From Pyronema omphalodes (Eukaryota; Ascomycota; Pezizomycetes; Pezizales; Pyronemataceae), in NCBI GenBank assembly GCA_024516155.1, contig JAJJXM010000044.1, positions 496,001 through 560,000 on the forward strand: a stretch of 64,000 bases of DNA. The letters are read 5' to 3'. The notes below the pieces were generated by a model, which saw only the letters and a list, made by a program, of their open reading frames with translations, searched no databases and was not told the origin of the DNA. This document shows, one piece after another, positions 63,877-64,000 of this stretch; within the stretch, counting starts at the first letter, position 1, and every line of letters begins with the position of its first letter. The translations under genes were made by a program, and so were the position numbers.

Positions 63877-64000
63877 TTAGGCTCGAGTTCCTACGAGAGG
63901 AGAAGGTTTGTCTGGGTATAACTGGTGGAATTTCTCAGCGGCCTCGGTTCCGGATAGGTTCGTTTCCGGTTCCCAGGTTGGAGAGTCATAGCCGGTCCAC
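63877..64000 (-). CDS. B2 Pol, extreme C-terminus (partial)
   Basis: This is the last 40 or so codons of pol, with the TAA stop at 63879-63877, aligned to the B1 chromodomain end (WEPETNLS and FHQLYP in B1). The visible frame is open, and the rest lies beyond the window. A few missense differences from B1 are visible near 63925-63955. Confidence 0.85.
   Translation of the reverse strand, partial: WTGYDSPTWEPETNLSGTEAAEKFHQLYPDKPSPLVGTRA

Larger units (their letters stand above)
63329..64000 (-). mobile_element. Ty3/gypsy element B2, 3' end (truncated by window edge)
   Basis: The 3' LTR at 63329-63865 is followed by the same GTACCCCCCCG tract and pol end as in B1. It was inserted into the RT region of LINE-b. 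The left flank is TCGGT; the other copy is outside the window. It differs from B1 by small changes and indels, so it is a separate, somewhat diverged insertion. Confidence 0.93.

Overview
The window is one dense block of nested transposable elements from a filamentous fungus. The reasons are: Ty3/gypsy chromoviruses whose integrases end in a chromodomain, a Tad-like non-LTR element with an RNase H domain, short GT-AG introns of 53 and 63 bp in the one host-like gene, and TTAGGG-type telomeric motifs. I cannot separate Ascomycota from Basidiomycota. No ordinary intact host gene is visible.

Layout, left to right. (1) 1-11257: family A copy 1 (A1, plus strand, 5' part outside the window), with a complete, apparently intact family B element (B1, minus, 2811-9218) inserted in its integrase region. 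(2) 11258-39178: two tandem family C elements on the minus strand that share one LTR at about 12912-13716. C1 keeps gag and protease, and A1 cuts it at 11258. C2 carries pol plus an unusual third ORF (13698-14681) to the left of a huge insertion, and protease plus gag to its right. The insertion at 18190-35908 is A2 (plus), whose 3' LTR is itself split by A3 (minus, 26599-35490). A small hAT-type element (36274-37167) also sits in C2. (3) 39179-39800: a minisatellite. (4) 39990-50182: a spliced host-like gene on the minus strand, broken by A4 (40948-49843). (5) 50100-54336: tandem repeats, an LTR stub, degenerate telomere-like sequence, non-coding sequence and a fragment of family A gag. (6) 54842-63328: an older LINE (LINE-b) broken by a complete, apparently intact LINE (LINE-a, 55265-61292). 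(7) 63329-64000: the 3' end of a second B element (B2), inserted in LINE-b.

Target-site duplications can be read directly for B1 (GTGGG), A2 (CCTTC), A3 (ATTAG), A4 (AGCAG), the hAT element (GGTCCTAC) and LINE-a (TAGGATCGCCGT). The insertion order can therefore be reconstructed: the C tandem first, then A1, A2 and hAT into it, then A3 into A2 and B1 into A1; separately, LINE-a and B2 went into LINE-b and A4 into the host-like gene.

The most interesting mechanistic signals are these. Gag-pol in all three gypsy families is arranged for -1 ribosomal frameshifting, with recognisable slippery heptamers and conserved downstream stems. All three families show a possible self-priming layout, where sequence just inside the 5' LTR is complementary to sequence near the predicted RNA start. 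Family C has a third, Cys/His-rich, Arg-rich ORF that begins on a TAATG stop-start overlap with pol, encodes the polypurine tract and ends inside the LTR. The two LINE-a ORFs also overlap, by ATGCTGA.
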